Source of the DNA: a virus
IMG/VR virus record: IMGVR_UViG_3300045020_000158
Span: 64,001-89,293 of that record
Reading direction: 5' to 3' (one strand)
Length of the DNA stretch: 25,293 nucleotides
The notes beneath the pieces were generated by a model. That model saw only the letters and a list, made by a program, of their open reading frames with translations, was not told the DNA's origin and searched no databases. The position numbers and the translations under genes were made by a program. Shown here piece by piece: positions 16,330-22,254 of the stretch. How positions within the stretch are numbered: the first letter of the stretch is position 1; each line of letters opens with the position of its first letter.

Positions 16330-16704
16330 TCAACTGTTTTCCACTTCGCCCCAAGAATACCAAGTATTGTCAGCTACCTTTGTGAACACGGCTTGCATGA
16401 ACTCAACTCCGTTATCGATTCCAGTTGCGTTGATGTTTCCACCAGATTCTGGATATGCATACACAGTAATGTCGGATCGAGTCAAATGAAGCTCTATGAT
16501 GTCACCAATGCTCGCAGAATTCGGCAGGATTACACCCAAGCCGCCAGCGCTGGCAGTTACGAGGACGATGGTCCAACCTGAATAGGTCGAAAACGTTGTT
16601 GCGCCACTTTGTCCGCCAGAGGCCGCTGTAACATCAATGACCGTTTTGCCGCTCGCATTGTAAGTTACAGAGGGCGTGCCGCCGGGGCTCGTGATAGTTG
16701 TCAT
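16330..16704 (-). CDS. Hypothetical structural-type protein, 124 residues
   Basis: The product (MTTITSPGGTPSVTYNASGK) is beta-rich: VIDVTAASGGQSG, WTIVLVTASAGGLGVILPNSASIGDIIELHL, DITVYAYPESGGNINA, then FMQAVFTKVADNTWYSWGEV. The ending resembles short phage proteins that close with a strand and a Trp-rich tail. An intrinsic terminator hairpin lies just upstream of its start (16715-16742), so it may be made from read-through or from its own promoter. The role is unknown; a minor virion protein is likely from context. Confidence 0.7.
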   Translation of the reverse strand: MTTITSPGGTPSVTYNASGKTVIDVTAASGGQSGATTFSTYSGWTIVLVTASAGGLGVILPNSASIGDIIELHLTRSDITVYAYPESGGNINATGIDNGVEFMQAVFTKVADNTWYSWGEVENS

Positions 16705-16714
16705 TGTTTACATC

Positions 16715-16742
16715 CAAAAAGGAGGGGCTCTAAACACCCCTC
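16715..16742 (-). terminator. Rho-independent terminator (minus-strand direction)
   Basis: Read on the minus strand, GAGGGG (16742-16737) and CCCCTC (16727-16722) pair as a six-base stem with a nine-base loop. C and then TTTTT follow. It lies between the stop at 16788 and the start at 16704 and should reduce transcription into the genes beyond. Confidence 0.75.
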
Positions 16743-16787
16743 AATGTGTGTCACCACAGGGAAAATCAGACGGTGAGAAATGCTTAC

Positions 16788-17255
16788 TTACGAGCAATCA
16801 TAGCCATAAATATAGCAATCAAACGTCGCAGCAGCTCCCGCCAAAGTGGTTCCAATGTTGACGTACATGGTGCTGCCTGTCTGCAGGGTATTACTCGCCT
16901 GCACCGTCATGTACTTCACATAGGTCGTAGCATTCAAGCTTGTCAGAGGTGCTGCAGCTACGATGGTCGTCCCCCCGTTATTAGTCGCCGCGTTCACCGA
17001 GAAGTACGCATTGGTTACGGCCGTGGTGCTGGCATTGGCCGTCAGCACCGCCTCCACCACCCACTTGGTTGAGTTGATCACGGGAATTGGCGTGTCGCCG
17101 ACTGCATTGGCGTTCACGCCGCGGGCCTGTCCCAGAAGTCGAAGCGCATTCGATCCCTGGTAGTTCCCGCCGTAGGTCTGATCGTTGACAGGCGTCAGTA
17201 CGGCAACTGAATTCGCGTTGCTCGCGACTGATGGGCCTGGATTGGTATCTGCCAT
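16788..17255 (-). CDS. Probable capsid decoration / minor structural protein
   Basis: The 155-residue product starts MADTNPGPSVASNANSVAVL and is beta-rich. Segments such as KWVVEAVLTANASTTAVTNAYFSV, YVKYMTVQASNTLQTGSTMYV and FDCYIYGYDCS are typical of a small sandwich in phage head-decoration or accessory proteins. It is the first structural-type gene after the coat gene and the HNH gene. An AGGAG sits 10 bases before its ATG, and a terminator-like hairpin sits just before that (17271-17298). Another terminator follows it, so it looks like its own small, perhaps highly expressed, transcription unit. The decoration role is inferred from position and size. Confidence 0.72.
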   Translation of the reverse strand: MADTNPGPSVASNANSVAVLTPVNDQTYGGNYQGSNALRLLGQARGVNANAVGDTPIPVINSTKWVVEAVLTANASTTAVTNAYFSVNAATNNGGTTIVAAAPLTSLNATTYVKYMTVQASNTLQTGSTMYVNIGTTLAGAAATFDCYIYGYDCS

Positions 17256-17270
17256 GGAAAATTAGCTCCT

Positions 17271-17298
17271 AAATGAAAAGGGCGCCGTGTGGCGCCCT
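17271..17298 (-). terminator. Intrinsic terminator abutting a ribosome-binding site
   Basis: On the minus strand an eight-base perfect stem (AGGGCGCC / GGCGCCCT, loop ACAC) is followed by TTTCATTT and immediately by AGGAG, the ribosome-binding site of the gene starting at 17255. The same hairpin-CCTTTTCATTT-GGAG arrangement recurs at 25245-25275. Confidence 0.82.
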
Positions 17299-17342
17299 CA
17301 AGGTGGTTGGTTGATCGGCCCTGTCAGGCCCGGACGAGAACA

Positions 17343-18122
17343 TCAGTCGGTAACGTGCTTCCAGACTTTGCGTCTGCGGATGTTGGAAACGAGAACGTTG
17401 GAGATTCCATACTTCTGAGCCAGAAGGACTCCTTGCTCAGTGCTTTTACGAATCTCTCTCACGATTTCCTCGGTGATCTTAGTGCCCATTCCTCTTCTGT
17501 GCGGTCCGCCAGGAGAGTTCTTGGCAATATGATCAACCTGAACATGCGCCCATGATTCCCGATTTTTGATGCTCGTTATGGTCGTGGCAGCAACGCCATA
17601 TGACGCGGCGATTTCCGCATAAGGGCGAGGATCAATGAGAATAGCTTTCGCCTGATTCTCAGTAAGTTTCGCTCTATGCGACATTTCGCCGCGCTGCTCT
17701 GTCCTGCGCCGACCTTTTCTCACCATATCATCGTAATTTTCCCGCAACGTGCCCATCCATAAATGGGCTGGATTCACGCATCGTGGATTATCACAAGAAT
17801 GGCAAATGAACATTCCTTTCGGGATTCTAGATTGCGTGTAGAACGCCCAAGAGAATCGGTGAGCCCGGTGATACATTACACCGGCGACCTCGCCTTGAAA
17901 GACGCCGTAATTATCCTTTTCCACGGCGCCTATCCATTCCCAACACTCGCCCACTTCCTTGTACTGCATCTTGAATCGCTGCTCCGCCGATAGACCCCTC
18001 ATTATGTGATTTTTAGTCGCGAACGGGGAGCCATATCGGCGATTGCGGCGCCAATGCTTGTTGCACATTCCCATGCAACGAGCCGGAAGATCACAACCCT
18101 TACACTGGCAGCTTTCCGCCAT
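17343..18122 (-). CDS. Freestanding HNH homing endonuclease downstream of the coat gene
   Basis: I start at ATG 18122 (MAESCQCKGCDLPARCMG) rather than at the GTG at 18209, because homology begins there and the upstream part lies in a hairpin. The 259-residue protein has an N-terminal Cys cluster (C5, C7, C10, C16, C20), then the HNH_3 pattern: C60-WEWIGA, YG, HRAHRFSW, IPKGMFICHSCDNPRCVNPAHLWMGT (H108, C110, C115, H120), then ENYDDMVRKGR. Two helix-turn-helix-like modules follow (YAEIAASYGVAATTI and LLAQKYGISNVLVSNI), the usual DNA-recognition tail. It sits outside coat intron B, after coat exon 3. It probably cuts intronless or HEG-less coat genes in related phages. The frame is intact. Confidence 0.9.
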   Translation of the reverse strand: MAESCQCKGCDLPARCMGMCNKHWRRNRRYGSPFATKNHIMRGLSAEQRFKMQYKEVGECWEWIGAVEKDNYGVFQGEVAGVMYHRAHRFSWAFYTQSRIPKGMFICHSCDNPRCVNPAHLWMGTLRENYDDMVRKGRRRTEQRGEMSHRAKLTENQAKAILIDPRPYAEIAASYGVAATTITSIKNRESWAHVQVDHIAKNSPGGPHRRGMGTKITEEIVREIRKSTEQGVLLAQKYGISNVLVSNIRRRKVWKHVTD

Positions 18123-18123
18123 A

Positions 18124-18190
18124 CCAACACCAATCAGGTAGCTATCTACTCTCGGCCGAGAGAAGCATAGTTTACGCTGATTGGTGTTGG
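18124..18190 (-). promoter_or_regulatory. Long hairpin directly before the HNH start codon
   Basis: Arms of 14 perfectly complementary bases (18124-18137 and 18177-18190) enclose a second perfect 14-base palindrome at 18149-18162 plus further pairing (18142-18145 with 18167-18170). The 3' arm on the mRNA ends one base before the HNH ATG and contains its only SD-like sequence (GGTGTTGG), so folding would hide it. No U-tract follows, so it is not an ordinary terminator. Confidence 0.7.
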
Positions 18191-18215
18191 ATGAGCAACG
18201 ATTTGGCACAGTATA

Positions 18216-18277
18216 TCAGCCGAAGATGCGAATACCAAGTGAACGATAAAGGCTTGCAGGCCCGTAAAGTACATCGC
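18216..18277 (-). CDS. Coat protein exon 3 (C-terminal 19 residues plus split Cys codon)
   Basis: These 62 bases give GC + 19 codons + TGA. Joined to the final T of exon 2 they read C-DVLYGPASLYRSLGIRIFG, the conserved tail of P22-like coat proteins. The exon is too short and lacks a start, so it is invisible to ordinary gene callers. Exon 3 bases 18277-18274 (GCGA) can pair with intron bases 18541-18538 (TTGC) as a P10 helix. Confidence 0.9.
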
Positions 18278-20101
18278 CATTTAATGTTAACCAAACTCAT
18301 GTTTGGTCAGCCTTGCGGCTGCTCTGGATTTCGCCAGAGATCAGACTATATCTTGGTCCTTTCGGACCGCTCCCGTTTCGGCCTCGTGGCCTACTCTCTT
18401 GCGAGATAGTCGTTGAAGGTTTCTGCATCGCTGCAGACTTCCCTGCTGATTGTCCAATCCTAGGGATTGTCACCCTCTCGGGTACCCTAGGCTCTAAGGA
18501 GTTTCCAGCAATTAGAGAGCTTTAAACTCGGCTTAATGCAACTTTAACCGAGTCGGTTCTGAGTCGTTATTGATGGTAAATTGCGTCACCATCCGGATCG
18601 ACATCCCCACATCCTCGTCGTCATAAGCCCGCGCCGCAAACTCCACGCCCCGAGGCAGTGGCAGATCCGCGAAGGCCAACGCAAACGCGTACTTGTGGAA
18701 CACCAACCCCTGCGGACTCGCCGTGCTGGCGTACGCCGTTCCACCATTGACCGTAATAGTCGTACCGGTGCCGGTCGGGGCTGCCGTGCAGTTCTGGAAC
18801 TGGCCGGCGCTGATGATCGCGTCGCCAATCGTGAGCTGCAGGTTGCCCGAGCTGTCACTGGTATACACACCGGTCAGCGGGTTGAACGTACCGTTCGTCA
18901 AACTCGCCGGTCCGTAGTAGATGCCCGTCGTCGCGGCACCGTTCGGGGGAGTGATAAAGCCACCGGGCGGCAGAATCACGAACTGCTTCAGCGTGCGTCC
19001 ATACTGCTGACGGCTTTGTGGGTTCACCGGATAGATTCCGCTGAACTGGATCACATCGCCGACCTTAACCACACCGGTTGAGCCGGTCCAACCGGTCGTC
19101 AGGATCGTGCCGCTGGCCGCCCACCCGCTGGTGAGGAGTGCCGTACCGGTCGGTGTCGCAGACACCGTGGGCGTACCGCCCTGAACACCGGTCGTGAACG
19201 ACATGATGTTCTGATCCTCCCACCAGTCCAATCCGGCGAACTCCTTCGCCACCATGCCGCGCTCGTTGAACTCCGAGATGCGCGCCTGGGGATTGAACAG
19301 GCCCTTGATGGCATCCGTTGCCGCTGACATGCTGATCGGGTCCAGCACGCAGTTTTTCTCGCCTTCGGCCGGGCAGGCCTCGGACGCCAGCACCGCACGT
19401 GCATCGGAGAAAATCTTGTAGCTGGCAGGCTGGATGCCCGCGGTGCCCAAGGAATTCGCCGTGTTGAGCGTGCAGAACTGTGCAGTGTCGGAATCAACGC
19501 GGTTCGCCACGGTCGCGACCTGGGGTTTCAGAATGCGCTGCTTGAACATGTCCATGGACAGCGCCAGGTCCTGCGTCGTGAACTGCACATCGACGTGGAA
19601 CTGGTAGTTGAGCACCACCGGGACGTACTGCTCGAACGTGTCTTCCACGTTCAGAGGCGGACCATACGTACCGATGTAGCGGGGCGGACGCCGGACGTTA
19701 ACTGTGTTCGAGGTGTTCAGTCAGCTCATGCTGACCCGTCTTGCGACTGCTGTAAGTTTCCCTACAGTCCAGATCATATCTTGCCTCTTTCGAGGCCCCA
19801 CCGTTTCGAGCCCGTTGACTCTACTTCCTTTCGGAATGATCGTTGAGCGTTCCGTCTTGCGACGGCTTCGTTGCTGATTACCCAATCCTGACGATTGTCA
19901 CCTTGCGGTACGTCAGGCTCTAAGGGCGTTCCAGGCAGTTAGATGGATTTTGAATCGGCCGATTCAACCGATTTTGGCGCCGGTCTGGGCGAACTCGTTA
20001 CTGTATTGGCGGTCTACACGATTTGCGATAACGAGTTCGTTTTCAAGCACCACTAACGCCTCGTTAGTGATGTATGAAATTGTCAGAAGTTGTTGAACCA
20101 A
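18216..20101 (-). CDS. Major coat protein, P22 gp5-like (HK97 fold), split by two group I introns: join of 20101-19967, 19708-18547, 18277-18216
   Basis: The spliced product is 452 residues, close to the 430 of P22 coat. Exon 1 starts with TTG at 20101, six bases after AGGAG, and encodes MVQQLLTISYITNEALVVLE...DRQYSNEFAQTGAKIG, the classic N-arm of P22-like coats (LLTxxMITxEALRVLxxxL...INRxYDDxFAxxGAKIGD). Exon 2 continues NTVNVRRPPRYIGTYGPPLNVEDT and runs through the core, including FHKYAFALAFADLPLP and MSIRMVTQFTINNDSEPTR. Exon 3 ends CDVLYGPASLYRSLGIRIFG, matching the conserved C-terminus (PTRLDVLYGxxxLYPELAVRIxG). Both junctions restore frame and motif exactly. Unspliced RNA hits TGA right after exon 1 and TAA five codons into intron B. 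The scaffold gene lies upstream, as in P22. Confidence 0.93.
18278..18546 (-). ncRNA. Group I intron B in the coat gene (269 nt, no ORF)
   Basis: P1: exon ACTCGGT (18553-18547) pairs with the guide GCCGAGT (18532-18526), with the U-G wobble at the splice site. P3: GCTCTC (18520-18515) with GGGAGC (18374-18369). P4: TGCTG with CAGCA. P7: GACTAT (18411-18406) with ATAGTC (18349-18344), preceded by AAGAT. Hairpins P7.1/7.2, P8 (GGTCC-GAAA-GGACC), P9, P9.1 and P9.2 are all visible. The last base is G, as required. Core strings AATTGCTGG..TTAGAGCC and GACAATCAGCAG are typical of phage group IA introns. Confidence 0.92.
18547..19708 (-). CDS. Coat protein exon 2 (387 codons plus one base)
   Basis: It begins AAC-ACA-GTT after intron A and ends CGG-T before intron B. 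It encodes the HK97-fold core of the coat protein with a Gly/Thr-rich insertion region around QGGTPTVSATPTGTALLTSG. Read alone it would look like a 371-residue protein starting at the GTG at 19648 and ending LKLH in intron B. That would lack both conserved termini, so the isolated frame misrepresents the protein. Confidence 0.9.
19709..19966 (-). ncRNA. Group I intron A in the coat gene (258 nt, no ORF)
   Basis: P1: exon AATCGGT (19973-19967) pairs with GCCGATT (19959-19953), with the U-G wobble at the splice site. P3: TCCATC (19947-19942) with GGTGGG (19802-19797). P7: GATCAT (19841-19836) with ATGATC (19777-19772). P7.1 (TTCC-GAAA-GGAA), P8 (GCCTC-GAAA-GAGGC), P9 and P9.2 (GTCAGC-ATGA-GCTGAC) are present. 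Core strings TTAGAGCCTGA and GTAATCAGCA match intron B. The first three intron bases are TGA, a stop in the exon frame. An alternative in-frame 3' site after 19718 would add NTS; the site after 19709 fits the family better. Confidence 0.92.
19967..20101 (-). CDS. Coat protein exon 1 (45 codons, TTG start)
   Basis: AGGAG at 20112-20108 stands six bases before TTG 20101. The encoded residues include SYITNEALVVLENELVIANR and NEFAQTGAKIG, the N-arm of the P22 coat family, and stop exactly at the intron A splice site. Confidence 0.88.
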
Positions 20102-20115
20102 GTAAAGCTCCTAAG

Positions 20116-20638
20116 TTAGATGTTAACTAAGTGAGCTGAATGATTTACGTGGCCGTTTAGGATCAAAGAAATCAAAGGACGGCTAACACCAAACCAGTCA
20201 GCTATCTGCTGTTGAGTGCAGCCAGAAGCGCGAAGATCACAGATTCTCTCGCCGTCCGTAGCGTTGAGTTTCTGCCATCTCGTGCCTTGACGCCATGCAT
20301 GGCGTCCCTTAGATACCATATCTCGGGAGTTATCCATTGCCGTACCGAGGAACAAATGGTCAGGATTAATGCAACGAGGAACATCGCATTTGTGTAAAAC
20401 CATTTTGTCAGAGGGAAGATCGCCATTTGCAAGAACCCATGCAACACGATGGGCATATCTCATATATTGCCCCTTGCTGAGTAGGATTTGACCATATCCC
20501 CTATCATTAACCGTTCCATTCCAAATAATGCACCCGTTTTCATTAGGGGGGGCCGTATTTGGTATGAAAGCGCTTAATGCAACGATCTGGAATATCCGAC
20601 CGCTTAAGAATGCGGGCGAATCGATTGCGATTAGTCAC
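20116..20638 (-). CDS. Freestanding HNH homing endonuclease upstream of the coat gene, frameshifted
   Basis: GTG at 20638, eight bases after GGAG, begins MTNRNRFARILKRSDIPDRCIKRFHTKYGPP. The frame then hits TAA right after a run of seven C (20552-20546). Dropping one C continues NENGCIIWNGTVNDRGYGQILL, then MRYAHRVAWVLANGDLP, KMVLHKCDVPRCINPDHLFLGT and NSRDMVSKGRHAW, a complete HNH_3 domain. A C-terminal helix-turn-helix follows (CTQQQIADWFGVSRPLISLI). Length is about 173 residues when joined. The intact-frame remainder from 20463 lacks the CxxW start of the domain. It is more AT-rich than the scaffold and coat genes. The shift may be decay, slippage on the C-run or a sequencing error. Confidence 0.82.
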
Positions 20639-20679
20639 TAAGGTGGCTCCAGTTGGATCTTGGAATGCCTCATTTTAAC

Positions 20680-21894
20680 CTACCGCCGCTTACTCCGCGC
20701 CTTCTCCCTCTCATAAGCCCGCAGCTGTTTGAAATCCATCTTCGACGGATCTGTCACCACGGTCCCGGAGCCTTGCGCAGAAATCGGCGTGATCGGTGGA
20801 GGCGCTCCACCACGCTCGGGTGCTTTCGGTGCAGGAGCCGGCGGCACGACTGCGACAGGCGCAGGCGCAACCGCTGGAGCTGCGGGAGCCGGCGGCGGGA
20901 TCGGCGTGGGAGCCGGGGTAACCGCTGCAGGCTTCTCGAAAGTCAATTCGAGCTTGCCTATCTCGGCTAAAGCCTTGACAGGCGAGAGTTGTCGGATCTT
21001 GTCCGTGAAATCTGGGTGATTCGCCATGTGATAGGTGATATCAGCCCCGTAATCGCTCTCGGTGATGAACTGGAGCACCGCATCAGGAACCAAAACATCG
21101 GTCGCACCCACAACTTCCAGGAAATCGGGGTATTTGATCTGAGCTTTTTCAAGTCGGGCCTTGAATTTGGCTTCGACTTCGGCACGCTCCGCTGCCTGTT
21201 TTTCTTGCGCGATTTTGGCGCGCTCCTGCTCAGCCGCGTGCGTGGCTTTCGCATCTGCAAACTGGTCTTTCGCGTCGATGAATTTACTCCAATCGACGAC
21301 GCCCTCTGGGGAGGTGAATTCCTTGATGTCGGGCGCTTTCGGCGGTTCGGGCGCAGCCGGCGCGGCCAGTGCAGGTTTCTGAGCCTTCGCAGCCTGCAAT
21401 TCGCGCTCGAGCTCCGCGGCGCGGGCCTCAGCCAGCCGGGCACGCTCGAATTGGTTCTTTGCGAACGCCTCAGCGTCCTTAGCTTCTTCTTCCGCCGTCT
21501 TCCGCAGCGCCTCTTCCTGCTTCGCGATCTTATGCCGCTTGCCCACCAGGCGCCGCACGCGCTCCGTCTCATCCGGCGCGGTCAGAATCCACTCTTTGTC
21601 GGATTCGGAGATGCCGTGGTAGGGGTCCGGCAGGTCATCGGGGTCAACCAGAGGGGCTGGCGGCGCAACGGCCGCGGGAGCCTCTGGCGCGGGCGCAGGC
21701 GGTACTTCCGGCGGTGTGCCGGCAGTCGCGTCGGACTGCACGGGAGGCGCTGGCGGCGGCGCTACAACCACCACAGTCTCGACCGGCGTTGCGCCCGGTA
21801 GTGACTTATCGCCCTTCACGTGGTTTTTGACCTCGGTGACGGCGCCGGTTTCAATGAAATCTTGCAACCCAGTCGAAGTCACAACCTTACCCAT
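20680..21894 (-). CDS. Scaffold-type head assembly protein
   Basis: I place the start at ATG 21894 (MGKVVTSTGLQDFIETGAVTEVKNH); an upstream ATG at 21927 adds 11 residues that overlap the previous gene. The 404-residue protein has Pro/Ala-rich low-complexity stretches near both ends (VVVAPPPAPPVQ, APTPIPPPAPAAP) around a long charged coiled-coil, about residues 115-255 (RHKIAKQEEALRKTAEEEAK, ERARLAEARAAELERELQAA, AEQERAKIAQEKQAAERAEV). It ends in a basic tail (REKARSKRR). A helical body with a basic C-terminus between portal and coat is the layout of P22 gp8, whose basic tail binds the coat. Scaffold chains leave the prohead before packaging. Sequence similarity to gp8 itself is not obvious. 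Confidence 0.8.
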   Translation of the reverse strand: MGKVVTSTGLQDFIETGAVTEVKNHVKGDKSLPGATPVETVVVVAPPPAPPVQSDATAGTPPEVPPAPAPEAPAAVAPPAPLVDPDDLPDPYHGISESDKEWILTAPDETERVRRLVGKRHKIAKQEEALRKTAEEEAKDAEAFAKNQFERARLAEARAAELERELQAAKAQKPALAAPAAPEPPKAPDIKEFTSPEGVVDWSKFIDAKDQFADAKATHAAEQERAKIAQEKQAAERAEVEAKFKARLEKAQIKYPDFLEVVGATDVLVPDAVLQFITESDYGADITYHMANHPDFTDKIRQLSPVKALAEIGKLELTFEKPAAVTPAPTPIPPPAPAAPAVAPAPVAVVPPAPAPKAPERGGAPPPITPISAQGSGTVVTDPSKMDFKQLRAYEREKARSKRR

Positions 21895-22072
21895 GGACGC
21901 TATCTCGCGGCATGTCGGCCAATGCACGTCCTACGCATCGTTGACACGGACCGTCACCATTGGCTTTTGCCACCTCACCGAACGTCACACCAATGCCGAG
22001 ATATTTCTTGATCGTCACGATGAAACGACGACCAAGATTCATGGAAAACCGATTCCCATTAGACAATTTCAT
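21887..22072 (-). CDS. Small protein between portal and scaffold, unknown function
   Basis: The 61-residue product (MKLSNGNRFSMNLGRRFIVT) has a basic first half, a middle KKYLGIGVTFGEVAKANGDG and a Cys pair PCQRCVGRALADM. Similar small phage proteins with a GxG...CxxC arrangement occur next to head genes. Its start lies 29 bases after the preceding stop and the end overlaps the scaffold start by eight bases, consistent with the packed layout. The ribosome-binding site is weak (GAG at five bases). It may bind a metal through the Cys pair, but one pair alone is not enough to say so. Confidence 0.5.
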   Translation of the reverse strand: MKLSNGNRFSMNLGRRFIVTIKKYLGIGVTFGEVAKANGDGPCQRCVGRALADMPRDSVHG

Positions 22073-22101
22073 TCAAACTCGCTCTCGGCCAATGGCCGCA
22101 A

Positions 22102-22254
22102 TTATTCTAAAATTTCCACCTGCCACTTTTTCGAATGGCAGTATTCTTTAATCTGACTCAGTGTCCAGCCCTTCATATAATTTATAATCGGAGCACAACG
22201 ACCGCCGCGGACAATTCCTGCGACGAAATGCGGGGCCGAAATGCGCAGCATCAT
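22102..22254 (-). CDS. 50-residue phage protein after the portal gene
   Basis: The ATG overlaps the portal stop as ATGA. The product begins MMLRISAPHFVAGIVRGGRC and continues APIINYMKGWTLSQIKEYCH, ending KKWQVEILE. Very short proteins with the pattern ISAPHFVAG...RxAPIxxYMxGW...Y/Cxx(K/R)GW recur in phage genomes and have no established function. Coupled translation with the portal suggests a head or packaging role, but this is only context. Confidence 0.72.
   Translation of the reverse strand: MMLRISAPHFVAGIVRGGRCAPIINYMKGWTLSQIKEYCHSKKWQVEILE

Noticed and set aside
18123-18209. GTG at 18209 as the start of the downstream HNH gene (adds 29 residues)
   Set aside because: The extra residues match nothing in HNH proteins, lie within the long hairpin and have no ribosome-binding site. 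The ATG at 18122 begins at the Cys cluster.
18533-19648. Coat protein as a single frame from GTG 19648 to TAA 18533
   Set aside because: It would lack the conserved N-arm and C-terminal DVLYG tail. Both are found in frame across group I intron boundaries.
20041-20100. Small inverted repeat CACTAACG/CGTTAGTG near 20050-20070 as an operator or terminator
   Set aside because: It lies inside coat exon 1 codons (ITNEALVV), has no U-tract and only a short loop, so it is probably incidental.
21895-21927. Scaffold start at 21927
   Set aside because: The extra 11 residues (MHWPTCREIAS) overlap the small gene upstream. The ATG at 21894 fits the packed layout better, though this is not certain.
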